Of a stretch of DNA of 64,000 bases, positions 34,595-44,187 are shown one piece after another. The stretch comes from Alphaproteobacteria bacterium. Lineage in GTDB: Bacteria; Pseudomonadota; Alphaproteobacteria; JACAEB01. The position numbers and the translations under genes were made by a program. The notes under the pieces were generated by a model. It saw nothing but the letters and a program-made list of their open reading frames with translations. It had not been told where the DNA came from and ran no database searches. The stretch lies in assembly GCA_024236075.1 (NCBI GenBank), contig JACKLE010000004.1:1-64000 (forward strand), in the 5' to 3' direction. Numbering within the stretch: the first letter of the stretch is position 1; every line of letters starts with the position of its first letter.

Positions 34595-37500
34595 GGCGCG
34601 GGGGCGGGAAGGCCGGCAAGGCCCGCCACGGCGAGGCGGGCCGGCAGGCTCGACGTGGCGCAGGCGGCCTTTGCCGCCGCGAGGGCCTTGCGGGCGAGCT
34701 CGTCCTCCTTCAGCACGAGGGCCTTCCAGCCGCGATAGGCGCCCTCCGTGCACGACCAGGCGTTCGGCTGGCGCGAGGGATCGGCGATGATCCCGTGAAT
34801 GTCCGTATTCGGAGGGATCTCGCCGCTGAGCCTCAGGAGCTCGGCGAGTGCCGCGTCGAAGTCCGGTGTCGAAAGGGCCGGGACCGCGGCCGGATCGGCG
34901 AGGCCCGACGAGATCATGGCGAGGAGCTTGGACTGCGGCGCGCCGTCGCTCGCGGCGAGCCATCCATAGCGCGCGGCGGCCTCGCCCGCCCGGCCGGCGA
35001 GGAAGGCGCTGTGGGCCGCCCATTGCGCGATCTCTCGGCTCTCGCCGGCGAGCGCCTCGGCGAGGCGGAAGCCGTCGAAGGCGAGAGCGTAGGCGGCTCC
35101 GGCTTCTGCTCCCGAGAGGGACGCGCCGGCCCGGTACTGGGCGGCGCCATAGGCGAAGGCGATGTCGGCGTCCCTGTCGAAGCGCTTCAGGGCCGCGCCG
35201 AGGGTCTCGCGCGCGGCGGAAAGCTCGCCATGGGCGAGGAGGAGGTCGGAGGCGTCGAGCCAGGCGTCGGCCGTCGTCGCGGCGGCGAGGGCGCCGTCGA
35301 TGGCGGCGCGCGCCTCCGCGGCCTTGCCGAGGACGAGCAGCGCATCGGCGAGAGCAAGCTTGGGACCGGGGTCCTGGGGCGCGGCCGCGATCTGCGCCCG
35401 CGCGCGCTCCGCGTCGGCCTGCGCGCCATGGAGACGGCGCGCGAACTCGCCCTGCGTGAGGGAGACGGCCAGATCGTAGCGCTGATCGAAATAGACGAGG
35501 CTCGCGCGCACCGTCGCCCCCCTCACGCCCGACTTCGGCAGGGCCGCGCGGAAGAGAAGCCGTCCGTCCTCGGTGCGCCCCGCATCCTCAAGCGGCACGG
35601 TCCCGTCGGGCCCCTCGAGGCGCAGATCGGCGAGAAGCGCGCGTCCTCCGTTCACGACATATTTGTGATTGGCCCAGGCCTCCACCGCGCAGCCGGTCGC
35701 GATCATCGAGGCGAGCGAGCAGCGATCGTTGTAGTAGGGCGCCAGGTCCGCGCCCACCGCGAGCTCGAACGAGGAGCCCTTGAGGCGCGGCTCGAAGTCG
35801 AAGCGTCCCGAGATCGCGCCGCGATATTCCGACTCGGTGCTCGGGCTGGACAGCATGAAGGGACGGCGCTCCACCGCGTCCGCGTAGTAAATGAGCCCCT
35901 CGAAGAGCGCGGGATCGAAGAAGCCTCGCGTCGCGGTCCGCCGCCAGGCGCGCATGAGACCGGGCGCGGGCAGGACGCTCGAGGCCGGATCGGCGAGGAA
36001 GGCCTCGACCTTGTCGAGCGGAATGTAGTCGAGCTGCTGCAGCGCGATCGCGTCGAGCGGCCGCTCGTCGCGCAGGATCTTCAGGTAGCTCTCCGCCTCC
36101 CAGAGCTTCGGCACGAAGCTTTCGGGGTCGGCGTTGTACTGGCCCTCACCGCCGTAATAGAAGCCGGCGATCGCCGCGTTCGGAAACTCGCTCGCGAAGT
36201 CGGCGAGGAGGCCGTTATAGTTCGCCTGCGCGCGGTCGGGCGCCTTCCAGCCCTCGCCCTGCGCCTCGAAGCGCGCGAGGACGAGCCGGTAGAAGATGGC
36301 GCCGATGCCGTCGACGAGGCTCAGCGCCTCGGCGCGGTCGCGCCGGCGCAGATGCATCGCGAGCGAGGGGAACCAGGCGAGCATGCCCTCGTCGCGGAAG
36401 AACTCGGCAAGGGCGATCGGATCGGCGGCGAGCTCGCCGATGGGATACGACTCGCGAATCGCCAGATCGAGGCGCGAAAGGACGGAGAGATCCTCCGTAC
36501 CCGCATGGCCGAGGAGGTACATGACCGCCGGTCCGACCATGGAGGCATGCTTGTTCCAGGGCCGATCGCCCTCTTTCCAGGTCGCGGCGATCTCCTCGTC
36601 GCGGGCGACGAATTCGGCGACGATCTTGCGCGCGGCCGCGACCAGGCGCGGGTCGTCGAGATCCCAGAGGACCTCGAACGCGACGCGCGCATAGTAGCTC
36701 AGCGGCACGATCTCGGCGGTCGCGTCGACGTTCATCGGCGCGCTCTCGAGATAGCGCACGATCGCCTCGTCGTAGCTGCGGATGCCCTCCGCCCGCAGAC
36801 GGATCGCGGCGGGCAGGGCGCGGCGCAGATCCGTCCCGCGCGCGGCGTCCGCCAGCACGCCGCCGTCGAGCTTGCCGAGCCGCGCCTCGATGGCCGCGGC
36901 CGCGCCGATGCCCGCGCCGTAGGGATCGAAATAGACGGCCTTGGGCTCGCCGAACTCCGTCAGCGAGGCGATGTCGGACGCATCGCCGTAGAGCGCGAGA
37001 ATGCGCTGCGCCATCTCGGTCGCCTGCATGTGCCGCTGCCAGAGGATCGCCGGCGAATCCGGGGGCGGACGGTTGGCCTTCGCGCCCTCGCCGAGCCAGG
37101 CGCGCGCGGCGCGCACCGCTTCCCTGCGGTCCGCCTCGCTCGCGTCGCCGCGCGGAGCCGCGAGGTGGCGCTGGGCCGCCGGATTGCGCAGCCGCGCGAG
37201 GATCGCTCGGCGCTTTTCGAGGGGCTCGAGCACGAGCAGCAGCCGCTTGGCGGGCGCCCCCATGGCGTAGCTGTCGCGCAGATGGAGCCAGAGCGCGTCG
37301 GCCGCCTCGATCGTGACCGCGCGCGCCTCGCCCGCCTCGACCGTCAGCTCCTCGCTCGCGGCCGGAACGCCGTCGAGCGCGACGACATAGGTGCCCGCAT
37401 CGACCCGCGCGGGACGCCCGCCGCCATAGGCCGCTTCGCCGCCCGAGCGGGTGCTCAGCAGACGGAACGGCGCGCCCTCGGCGCGGCCCGCCATGTCGCG

Positions 37501-38865
37501 AACCTCGACGGTGAGGCGAGCCGGATCGCCGCCCTCCAGATGCGCGGCGAGAAGCGTCTCGAGGCGGCCGAGCGCAGTCGCGGCGGAGGTCTCCGGGGGA
37601 GGCGCGGCCTGCATCGGGAAATCCAGCACGTCGGCGAGGGCGTTTGCGATCTCCCCTAGCGCCGCCTCGTCGAGGCTCGCCTCGAGCTCGGCCGTGCCGA
37701 TGCCGATCGCGGCCGCGCCGGCCAGCGTCCCGGGCGGGAGAAGCAGATCCTTCTCGAAGGCCGAGCCCCTGTCGTCCGCCTCGACGAATTGCGCGCTGCG
37801 CTCCGAGCCGAGATAGAGCCCGCCGCGGCTCTCGACGCGCGCGCCGTTCTGGACCGCGAGTGCGGGTCCCCCGCGCGCGAGTACGCGGTCGGACCGGAGC
37901 GTCGCCGAGAGCTTTCCGGTGACGAGAAGGCCGTAGCCGCCCTGGCCCGTCTCGACCGCGATGCGGCTCGCGGCGAGATCTGCGCCCGCCGTCCCGTCCT
38001 CGCCGGCGCGGCCGATCGAGATGCCCCCCTTGGACGGCCGATAGACCGTGACGCCGCGCAAGGCCGCCTCGCCCCCCGCCGGGAGCTGAATCGCGACGCC
38101 CTGCGCTCCTCCGTAGACGGCCGTGTCGACGAGGGCGATGCGCGGCGCATCGTAGAGATAGAGCCCGGTCGCCTCCGGCGCGCGCCACGACGAGATAGTC
38201 GTCCGCTCGATGACGATCTCCGGCGCGCCCGCCTGCACGGCGACGCCGCCGGCGCCCGAAAGGCGCGAGTCGACGAGCTTGAGGGACTTGCCCTCCTGGA
38301 GGATCACCGCCGTCTTCTGCGCGTCCTCGACCGTGAGGCGCGCGAGATCGAGGCTCGCGCCCTTGAGCGCGACGATGCCCGTGCCGGCGGGCCGCAGCAG
38401 GCTCACCTCGCTGGCCGAGAGGCTGCCCGCCTCGACATAGATCGCGTCGCCCCTCGCGTCCTCGGACGAGACGCGGTCGAGGCGTGCGACCGCCTCCTTC
38501 ACATAGAGGGCGACCTGGCCGTCGCCCGCCTTGAGCGAGAGCGCGCTCAGAGCGAGATCGCCGCCCGAGAGGGCGAGCGCCACGGCGTTCGAGCGGTCGG
38601 TCTCGACGACGGTCTGCGGCCCGGCGCCGCGCACGGCGATCGCGCGCCCCTCGGCGACGATGGGGCCCCGATAGGTGCCGGCCGCGAGCACCAGGACATC
38701 GCCCGGCGCGAGGCGGGCGCTTTCGGCCGCGAGATCGGCGCCCGGCGCGAGAGGGATCTCGGCGGCGGTCAGGGACCCGGCCGGTCCCGCAAGCGCGGCA
38801 AGGAGGAATGCAAGGACCCGAGCCCGGCGCGACCGTGCCGCTCGGAGGGCAACGCAGATGCGCAT
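34591..38865 (-). CDS. Giant exported right-handed beta-helix / TPR protein
   Basis: A 1424-aa protein with a signal peptide (residues 1-35). Residues about 40-390 read as a right-handed parallel beta-helix: repeated short strands such as AIAVRGAGPQTVVE, IVALKGASLDLARLTVED and GVAIQLPAGGEAALRGVTVY, in the manner of pectate-lyase-like or Asp-box-free CASH domains. Residues about 400-1140 are a large unassigned region, partly helical. Residues about 1145-1260 look like TPR repeats (LALADALLVLGKAAEARAAI, LLLAHGELSAARETLGAAL). GGGAGGA precedes the ATG at 38865 with good spacing. It is the first gene of a four-gene run with 4-bp overlaps. It could bind or cleave polysaccharide, or scaffold the downstream proteins; no catalytic motif is evident. 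Confidence 0.72.
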   Translation of the reverse strand: MRICVALRAARSRRARVLAFLLAALAGPAGSLTAAEIPLAPGADLAAESARLAPGDVLVLAAGTYRGPIVAEGRAIAVRGAGPQTVVETDRSNAVALALSGGDLALSALSLKAGDGQVALYVKEAVARLDRVSSEDARGDAIYVEAGSLSASEVSLLRPAGTGIVALKGASLDLARLTVEDAQKTAVILQEGKSLKLVDSRLSGAGGVAVQAGAPEIVIERTTISSWRAPEATGLYLYDAPRIALVDTAVYGGAQGVAIQLPAGGEAALRGVTVYRPSKGGISIGRAGEDGTAGADLAASRIAVETGQGGYGLLVTGKLSATLRSDRVLARGGPALAVQNGARVESRGGLYLGSERSAQFVEADDRGSAFEKDLLLPPGTLAGAAAIGIGTAELEASLDEAALGEIANALADVLDFPMQAAPPPETSAATALGRLETLLAAHLEGGDPARLTVEVRDMAGRAEGAPFRLLSTRSGGEAAYGGGRPARVDAGTYVVALDGVPAASEELTVEAGEARAVTIEAADALWLHLRDSYAMGAPAKRLLLVLEPLEKRRAILARLRNPAAQRHLAAPRGDASEADRREAVRAARAWLGEGAKANRPPPDSPAILWQRHMQATEMAQRILALYGDASDIASLTEFGEPKAVYFDPYGAGIGAAAAIEARLGKLDGGVLADAARGTDLRRALPAAIRLRAEGIRSYDEAIVRYLESAPMNVDATAEIVPLSYYARVAFEVLWDLDDPRLVAAARKIVAEFVARDEEIAATWKEGDRPWNKHASMVGPAVMYLLGHAGTEDLSVLSRLDLAIRESYPIGELAADPIALAEFFRDEGMLAWFPSLAMHLRRRDRAEALSLVDGIGAIFYRLVLARFEAQGEGWKAPDRAQANYNGLLADFASEFPNAAIAGFYYGGEGQYNADPESFVPKLWEAESYLKILRDERPLDAIALQQLDYIPLDKVEAFLADPASSVLPAPGLMRAWRRTATRGFFDPALFEGLIYYADAVERRPFMLSSPSTESEYRGAISGRFDFEPRLKGSSFELAVGADLAPYYNDRCSLASMIATGCAVEAWANHKYVVNGGRALLADLRLEGPDGTVPLEDAGRTEDGRLLFRAALPKSGVRGATVRASLVYFDQRYDLAVSLTQGEFARRLHGAQADAERARAQIAAAPQDPGPKLALADALLVLGKAAEARAAIDGALAAATTADAWLDASDLLLAHGELSAARETLGAALKRFDRDADIAFAYGAAQYRAGASLSGAEAGAAYALAFDGFRLAEALAGESREIAQWAAHSAFLAGRAGEAAARYGWLAASDGAPQSKLLAMISSGLADPAAVPALSTPDFDAALAELLRLSGEIPPNTDIHGIIADPSRQPNAWSCTEGAYRGWKALVLKEDELARKALAAAKAACATSSLPARLAVAGLAGLPAPAP

Positions 38866-39045
38866 TCGTATCCTCCCATGCGAACCCGGCGTCAGCAGAC
38901 CTCAATCCGTTGAACGGCGTCTTTACGCGGCTACCCGTGAATCGCGCGGACGCCACCCCGCGAGGGGACACCAATCGCGGTCATATCGGCAAGCGCGGCA
39001 TCGGAGAGCCTTGCGCGGAGCACGCTGCGGCGATCTCGGCCGGCC

Positions 39046-40179
39046 TCAGCGCGCCGCGCACACCGCTCGCGCGCCGTCGATCTCCAGCAGCAGGCCCTGC
39101 AGCGACGCGCCCCACGCGCCCCAATTGAGGCGTGTCTCGTAGGCGGCTCTGGCGGCGGCGCACATCCGGCGATAGCGCTCGGGGTTCCGCCAGACCTCGA
39201 GGATGGCCTCGGCATAGTCGGCGCCGCCCGCCTCGGTCGGCAGTAGGAGGCCGGTCGCGCCGTCCTCGACGGGGGCCGAGACCCCTCCCGTGCGCGTCGC
39301 GACGACGGGGCGGCCGAAGGCGGCGGCCTCGCAATAGACGAGGCCGAAGGTCTCCCAGCGGCTCGGCATGAAGAAGAACGAGCAGCCGCGAAAGAGCCGG
39401 GTCAGGAGCGCGCTCTCCTCGGGGACCCATTTCTGGAGCGCTCCGTGGACGACGACGCCCGCGATGCCTTCGGCTTCCTTGGGCCTGCACCCCGCAATAT
39501 GGAGCTCGACCTGGACGCCCTGCGCGGCGAGGCGGCGGAAGGCGTCGAGCACGATGGGCCCGCCCTTGCGATGCCAGTCATAGCCGACGAAGAGGAGGCG
39601 AAGCGTGCCGTCGTCCGGCGGGACCGAAAATCCCGGGTCCTCGTCCAGATTGGCGCCCATGGGGACGACATGCAGGCGGCCGTCCGGCACGACGGATGCG
39701 TCGCGCGCGGAGCTGGCGGCCCATTCCGAGGCGAGCACCACGGCATGCGAGCGCGTTATGAGCTGCTGCTGCAGCCTGTCGCCGAGGCGCAGCGTGCGCG
39801 CGTTCAGCGCGGCATATTTCGGGTAGTAGCGCGTGATCGTCGAGAAGAGCGCGTCGGTCATGTAGACGACCGGCCATTCGCGGTCGATGGCGGCGACCTT
39901 GTGCGCCGCGCCAATGGAGACCACGGCGTCGGGCGCGATCTCGGCGAGCCTGCGATTGAGATGCGCCGTGTAGGCCGCTACCACCAAGGGCTCGCGCGCA
40001 GGAAAGAGTCCGACGCGGGACAGGGCGGACCATTTGCGGACCGCCTCGTCGAGCCGGGCGGTGTCGATGACATGGGTATCGGGAAAGCGGCGCCTGATTT
40101 CGCGCAGCGCATAGAAGGGAATGCCGCTCCACGCCGCGCGGGTGGCAGGGCTTCCCAGCGATACGAAAGCAAGCCGCAA
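39046..40179 (-). CDS. Glycosyltransferase family 4 (GT-B)
   Basis: A GT-B fold glycosyltransferase, 377 aa. The C-terminal donor-binding domain shows LRLLFVGYDWHRKGGPIVLD and the E-x7-E motif in SRWETFGLVYCEAAAFGRPV. These retain the features of GT4 enzymes that add sugars from nucleotide donors to a lipid-linked or other acceptor at the cytoplasmic face. The start is a TTG at 40179 (reading M-RLAFVSLGSP) with AGGCAG upstream; no in-frame ATG is available near it. It is divergent from a GT2 gene across a 73-bp AT-rich gap. The donor and acceptor sugars are unknown. Confidence 0.83.
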   Translation of the reverse strand: MRLAFVSLGSPATRAAWSGIPFYALREIRRRFPDTHVIDTARLDEAVRKWSALSRVGLFPAREPLVVAAYTAHLNRRLAEIAPDAVVSIGAAHKVAAIDREWPVVYMTDALFSTITRYYPKYAALNARTLRLGDRLQQQLITRSHAVVLASEWAASSARDASVVPDGRLHVVPMGANLDEDPGFSVPPDDGTLRLLFVGYDWHRKGGPIVLDAFRRLAAQGVQVELHIAGCRPKEAEGIAGVVVHGALQKWVPEESALLTRLFRGCSFFFMPSRWETFGLVYCEAAAFGRPVVATRTGGVSAPVEDGATGLLLPTEAGGADYAEAILEVWRNPERYRRMCAAARAAYETRLNWGAWGASLQGLLLEIDGARAVCAAR

Positions 40180-40252
40180 GGGATCTGCCTGGCGCTGGTG
40201 GAGTCGGTGTCTGCAAATCTTACGCTTTATCCATTATTGATGTTCTAACTCG

Positions 40253-41353
40253 ATGGCAAACAACGATCCGTCGCATATCTCGCTGGGTTCGTCGCAAATG
40301 CCGCCTCTGGTCAGCGTCGTCGTTCCCGCCTTCAACGCCGAGCGGACCCTGGCCGAAACCCTGGCTTCCGCGGCGGACCAGACCCATCGCGAGCTCGAGA
40401 TTCTCGTCGTCGACGACGGCTCGACCGATGCGACGGCGGATCTCGTGCGCGCATTCGCCGCGCGCGACGGGCGCGTCCGCCTGATCCCGAAAGCCAATGG
40501 CGGGGTCGCCGCCGCGCGCAACGCCGGAATCTCCGAGGCACGAGGGGCCTATGTCGCGCCGCTCGACGCGGACGATCTCTGGCATCCGCGCAAGATCGAG
40601 CTTCAGGTCGGGGCGCTCGAGGCCGCCGGTCCCGGCTTCGGCCTCGCCTACAACTGGTACCGGCGCGTGAACGAGCGCGGCGAGGTGACGCATCCCTCCG
40701 CAAACCCCGTGGTCGAGGGCGTCGTCCTGCATCGTCACCTGGCGTGGAACTTCGTTTCGAACGGCAGCACGCCGCTCATGCGCAAGAGCGCGCTCGCGGG
40801 CCTCGGCTACGATCCGGCGCTGCAGCGGGCCGGCAATCAGGGCTGCGAGGACTATCTCCTGCAGCTTCGCCTCGCCATGCGCACGCGCTTCGTCTGTGTG
40901 CCTGCATTTCTGACGGGCTATCGCAAGGCCGCGGGGGCGATGTCGTCGCAGGTTGCGCGCATGATCCGCTCGCATATCCAGATGTACGAGATCCTCCTGC
41001 CCGAGCTTCCCGCTTCGGCGCACGGGATCGTCCGGCGCGAGCTTGCCCGCCTCCATATCGAGCTGGTGCGCAACCGGGCGCGGCGCGGCGAGTGGCGCGA
41101 TGCGGGCGCGGCCCTGCGGCGGGCCTTCGCCGAAAGCCCGAGCGGCGCGCGGCGGTCGCTCGTCCGGGAAGCGGCGGCGACCGTCGGCGCGGCACGCCGC
41201 ACCCTCGGCGCCGGCACAGGCGACCGGAGGCCGTGCCCCTTCGCGAGCTTCGCGCAGGACGAGCCCGACGGCGCCTGGGTGGGCCGTCGGTCGCGGCGCG
41301 CGCTCGACGAGCTCGAGGCGCTGGATCGCGCTTATGCGCTTCGGACGGTCTAG
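40253..41353 (+). CDS. Glycosyltransferase family 2 (GT-A)
   Basis: A GT2 transferase, 366 aa. The N-terminal GT-A domain has VSVVVPAFNAERTLAETLAS, LVVDDGSTD and the DxD-type metal motif PLDADDLW. The middle part NQGCEDYLLQLRLAMRTRF and LTGYRKAAGAMSSQ is shared almost motif for motif with the GT2 at 43192-44187, so the two are paralogues. It is transcribed from the AT-rich 73-bp gap opposite the GT4 gene and converges on the ABC exporter gene. There are no membrane helices, so it is a soluble or peripheral enzyme. Confidence 0.85.
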   Translation: MANNDPSHISLGSSQMPPLVSVVVPAFNAERTLAETLASAADQTHRELEILVVDDGSTDATADLVRAFAARDGRVRLIPKANGGVAAARNAGISEARGAYVAPLDADDLWHPRKIELQVGALEAAGPGFGLAYNWYRRVNERGEVTHPSANPVVEGVVLHRHLAWNFVSNGSTPLMRKSALAGLGYDPALQRAGNQGCEDYLLQLRLAMRTRFVCVPAFLTGYRKAAGAMSSQVARMIRSHIQMYEILLPELPASAHGIVRRELARLHIELVRNRARRGEWRDAGAALRRAFAESPSGARRSLVREAAATVGAARRTLGAGTGDRRPCPFASFAQDEPDGAWVGRRSRRALDELEALDRAYALRTV

Positions 41354-41365
41354 CGGCCCGCGCCG

Positions 41366-43159
41366 CTAGCGCTGCTTGGCGACTTGCAGGGCGCGGGTCA
41401 GGGCGCTCGTGGGGTCGGAAAGGAGCGCGTCCGGCGGGCCGGCCGAGACGACGCGCCCCTCTTCGATGCACACGACCTTGTCGGCGTTGAGCACCGTCTC
41501 GAGGCGGTGGGTGATGAGGAGAATCGTCCGCCCCCGGAACCGCTGATCGAGCGCCTGGCGGATGCGGTCCTCGAGCCCGCGGTCGAGAGCGCTCATCGCC
41601 TCGTCGAGAATGAGGAACCGGGGATCGCGCAGCACGGCGCGGGCGAGGCCGATGCGCTGGCGCTGGCCGCCGGAGAAGTTGAGCCCCTCCTGGCCGATCC
41701 AGGTCTCGTAGCCGTCGGGAAGGGGCTCGATGAATTCGGCGACGCCGGCGATGCGCGCCGCGTCGATGATGTCCGCCTCGCTCGCGTCGTGGCGCGCCAT
41801 GCGGATATTGTCGATGACGGTGCCCTCGATGAGCTCCACGTCCTGGCCCGCGACGGCGAGATGCCCGAGCCAGTCGCGGCGCGATATCTCGTCGAGCCCG
41901 GCCTCGCCCACGAGGATGCGGCCCTCCTGCGGCCGGTAGAGACGCAGGAGGAGGTTGACGACGGTGGTCTTGCCCGCGCCGCTCGAGCCGACGAGCGCCG
42001 TCGTGACGCCTTCGGGGATCTCGAAGGAGACGTCGTCGAGCACGGGCTTGCCCTCAGGCCGATACCGGAAGGTGACGTTCTCGAAGCGTATGCCGCCGCC
42101 GAGCGAGGCGAGCGCACGGTGCCCGGGCAGGGGATACTCCTTGTCGCCCGTGTCCAGCATGGCCCGCACCGAGCGAAGCTGCGGCTCGACCTGCGCGAGG
42201 TAGAGGAGATTGCCCTCGAGGCTGCGCACGTGCGGCTGAAGGCGGTAGAGGAGGGCGATGGCGGCGACCGTCGTCGCGAAGCTCGCGCCCAGCGCCGGCG
42301 CGCCGGCGATGATGGCGCACAGGATCGCGAGATAGCTTACCTCCGTGATCGGATGGATCATGGCCGACTGGCGCGCGAGCTCCATCCGGTTCTCCCGCGC
42401 GGTCGCGGCCGAGGCCATGAAGCGCTGCTGATGCTCGTCCTCCACCGCATAGGCGCGGATCGTCCGCATGCCCTGGAGCGTCATCAGCATGTGCTCGGCG
42501 AGCTCCTGATTGACCTCCTTCACCTGCGCGCCGAGCTTGCGCGCGGGCTCGGACAGCCGGCGCGACACCGCCATGGTGAGCGCGGACCCCACGACCGCGA
42601 TGAGCGCCACCTGCCAGGAGAGCGCCAGAAGGAAAGCCGTGAACACGGCGATCGAGGACAGGCTGACGATGATGCGCGTGAAGCTCGCATGGGCGCCGGC
42701 GATCGTCCAGGATTCGGTGCCGAGCACCTCCATGAGCTGCGCCTGCTCGAACTTCTGCACGAAGCCGTAGGCGACCGAAAGATATTGCTTATGGATGAGG
42801 TTCATCGCCCGCTCGCTGATCCGGGAGCTGACGGACTCACTGATGAGGCCGTAGGCGTAGGCGAGCGCGCCGCGTGCGACGATCAGGAGCAGGATGAACA
42901 GCGCCATCTGCGCCGAGCTCTCGAAGAGCTTGCCGGCCCAGGCGAGGGCGTCGCCCAGGAGGCCCCCCGTCGAGGCGGCGACGTCGAGCTGGCCCATCGC
43001 CGAATAGAAGAAGAGCAGGATCAGCGTGATGCCCAGCGTCTCGGCGAGCGAGGAGGCGAGCCCCAGCACGATGAGCGTTGCGGTCGCGCGGCGCGGCTTG
43101 GGCGTCAGCCGGAGAAGAGCGAAGAGATCGGCGAACGCCGCGCGCCGCGCCGCGCCCAT
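41366..43159 (-). CDS. ABC exporter, half-transporter (lipid/glycan flippase-like)
   Basis: A 597-aa half-ABC exporter with fused domains. The membrane domain is about residues 20-320 (six hydrophobic segments, first IVLGLASSLAETLGITLILL). The ATPase domain is about 355-597 with Walker A GSSGAGKTT, signature LNFSGGQRQRIGLARA and Walker B FLILDEAMSALD. It resembles MsbA/PglK-type transporters that flip lipid A or lipid-linked oligosaccharide. Here it sits among five glycosyltransferase genes and galE, which favours a glycan-lipid cargo (inference). It starts 32 bp after the upstream GT2 stop. A bacteriocin or toxin exporter is less likely: there is no peptidase C39 domain. Confidence 0.85.
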   Translation of the reverse strand: MGAARRAAFADLFALLRLTPKPRRATATLIVLGLASSLAETLGITLILLFFYSAMGQLDVAASTGGLLGDALAWAGKLFESSAQMALFILLLIVARGALAYAYGLISESVSSRISERAMNLIHKQYLSVAYGFVQKFEQAQLMEVLGTESWTIAGAHASFTRIIVSLSSIAVFTAFLLALSWQVALIAVVGSALTMAVSRRLSEPARKLGAQVKEVNQELAEHMLMTLQGMRTIRAYAVEDEHQQRFMASAATARENRMELARQSAMIHPITEVSYLAILCAIIAGAPALGASFATTVAAIALLYRLQPHVRSLEGNLLYLAQVEPQLRSVRAMLDTGDKEYPLPGHRALASLGGGIRFENVTFRYRPEGKPVLDDVSFEIPEGVTTALVGSSGAGKTTVVNLLLRLYRPQEGRILVGEAGLDEISRRDWLGHLAVAGQDVELIEGTVIDNIRMARHDASEADIIDAARIAGVAEFIEPLPDGYETWIGQEGLNFSGGQRQRIGLARAVLRDPRFLILDEAMSALDRGLEDRIRQALDQRFRGRTILLITHRLETVLNADKVVCIEEGRVVSAGPPDALLSDPTSALTRALQVAKQR

Positions 43160-43191
43160 CGTCTCGCGAGCCTGCGTCCGCGCGCCCTGCC

Positions 43192-44187
43192 TCAACGGCC
43201 CGCCTCCGGCAGGAAAAGGCGCGCGCGGCACCGCATTCGCCCCCTGCGCCAGCGGGCGATCGAGCGGCGCGCATGCCGGCCCGCCAGCTTGGCGAGCGCG
43301 GTCGGCAGGTCGCGGGCCAGCACGCCGGCCGCGAGCGCCCGGTCGCGCCGCGCGAGCAGGCCGAAGGCGCGCACGAAATGGACAGGCTTGCCGATGGCCA
43401 GCGCCCGCATCGCGAGCCACAGGCCGTAGCTGCGCAGGCCCGCGCGCAGATCGCCGGCGAGCTCGGGATGGCGCCCGCCGATCTCGTCCATGACAAGGGT
43501 CCAGGAGCGGAGCATTCTCACCAGGTCGCTCGACATGTTGCCCGGCAGATAGCGGTAGCCGGTCAGATGGTCGGGCACCAGGGCGAATGCGTGCCGCTCG
43601 GCGACGCGGGCATAGAAGAGGATGTCCTCGCAGCCTTGCGCGCCCGCCGCCCGCAGGCCCGGCTCGAAGCCTCCCGCGTCGATCAGCGCCTGGCGGCGCA
43701 CGAGGGCCGAGCTTCCGTTGCCGATGAAGTTGCCGCGGCACAGGCGCGCGAGCACGTTTCCCTCGATGAGCGGCTGCTCGCGCTCGTCGGTGATGCAACC
43801 TTTCGCGTCGATCTTGGCCGACCATCCGTAGACGAGGCCGACGCCCGGGCCCCGCGCCTCCATGACCGCGAGCTGGCGCGCGATCTTGTCGGGCGCCCAG
43901 AGATCGTCGGCATCGACGAAGGCGATGAGGTCGGCCTTGGCCTGGCTCCATCCGGTGTTGCGCGCCGCGGCGACGCCGGCGTTCGCCTGGCGCACGATGC
44001 GGATGCGGCTGTCCTGCGCCGCGTGGCGTTCGGCCATCGCGAGGGTCGCGTCGCGCGACCCGTCGTCGACGACCAGAATCTCCAGGGCGGCATGCGTCTG
44101 CGCGCGCACGCTGCGCAGAGTCTCGTCGATGGTGGCCTCGGCGTTGTAGGCCGGCACCACGACGCTGACGAGGGTATTCGAGCTCAT
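43192..44187 (-). CDS. Glycosyltransferase family 2 (GT-A), paralogue of 40253-41353
   Basis: A GT2 transferase, 331 aa. It has VSVVVPAYNAEATIDETLRS, LVVDDGSRD and the DxD-like AFVDADDLW. The acceptor-side region AQGCEDILFYARVAERHAF and LTGYRYLPGNMSSD matches the other GT2 closely. The ATG at 44187 overlaps the stop of the trifunctional gene by 4 bp. The C-terminus is basic (RWRRGRMRCRAR), which may attach it to the membrane. It lies in an operon running trifunctional enzyme, GT2, ABC exporter. Confidence 0.86.
   Translation of the reverse strand: MSSNTLVSVVVPAYNAEATIDETLRSVRAQTHAALEILVVDDGSRDATLAMAERHAAQDSRIRIVRQANAGVAAARNTGWSQAKADLIAFVDADDLWAPDKIARQLAVMEARGPGVGLVYGWSAKIDAKGCITDEREQPLIEGNVLARLCRGNFIGNGSSALVRRQALIDAGGFEPGLRAAGAQGCEDILFYARVAERHAFALVPDHLTGYRYLPGNMSSDLVRMLRSWTLVMDEIGGRHPELAGDLRAGLRSYGLWLAMRALAIGKPVHFVRAFGLLARRDRALAAGVLARDLPTALAKLAGRHARRSIARWRRGRMRCRARLFLPEAGR

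Noticed and set aside
34795..37659. A 950-codon open frame antisense to the beta-helix gene
   Set aside because: Composition is that of an antisense shadow; no motifs and no ribosome site.
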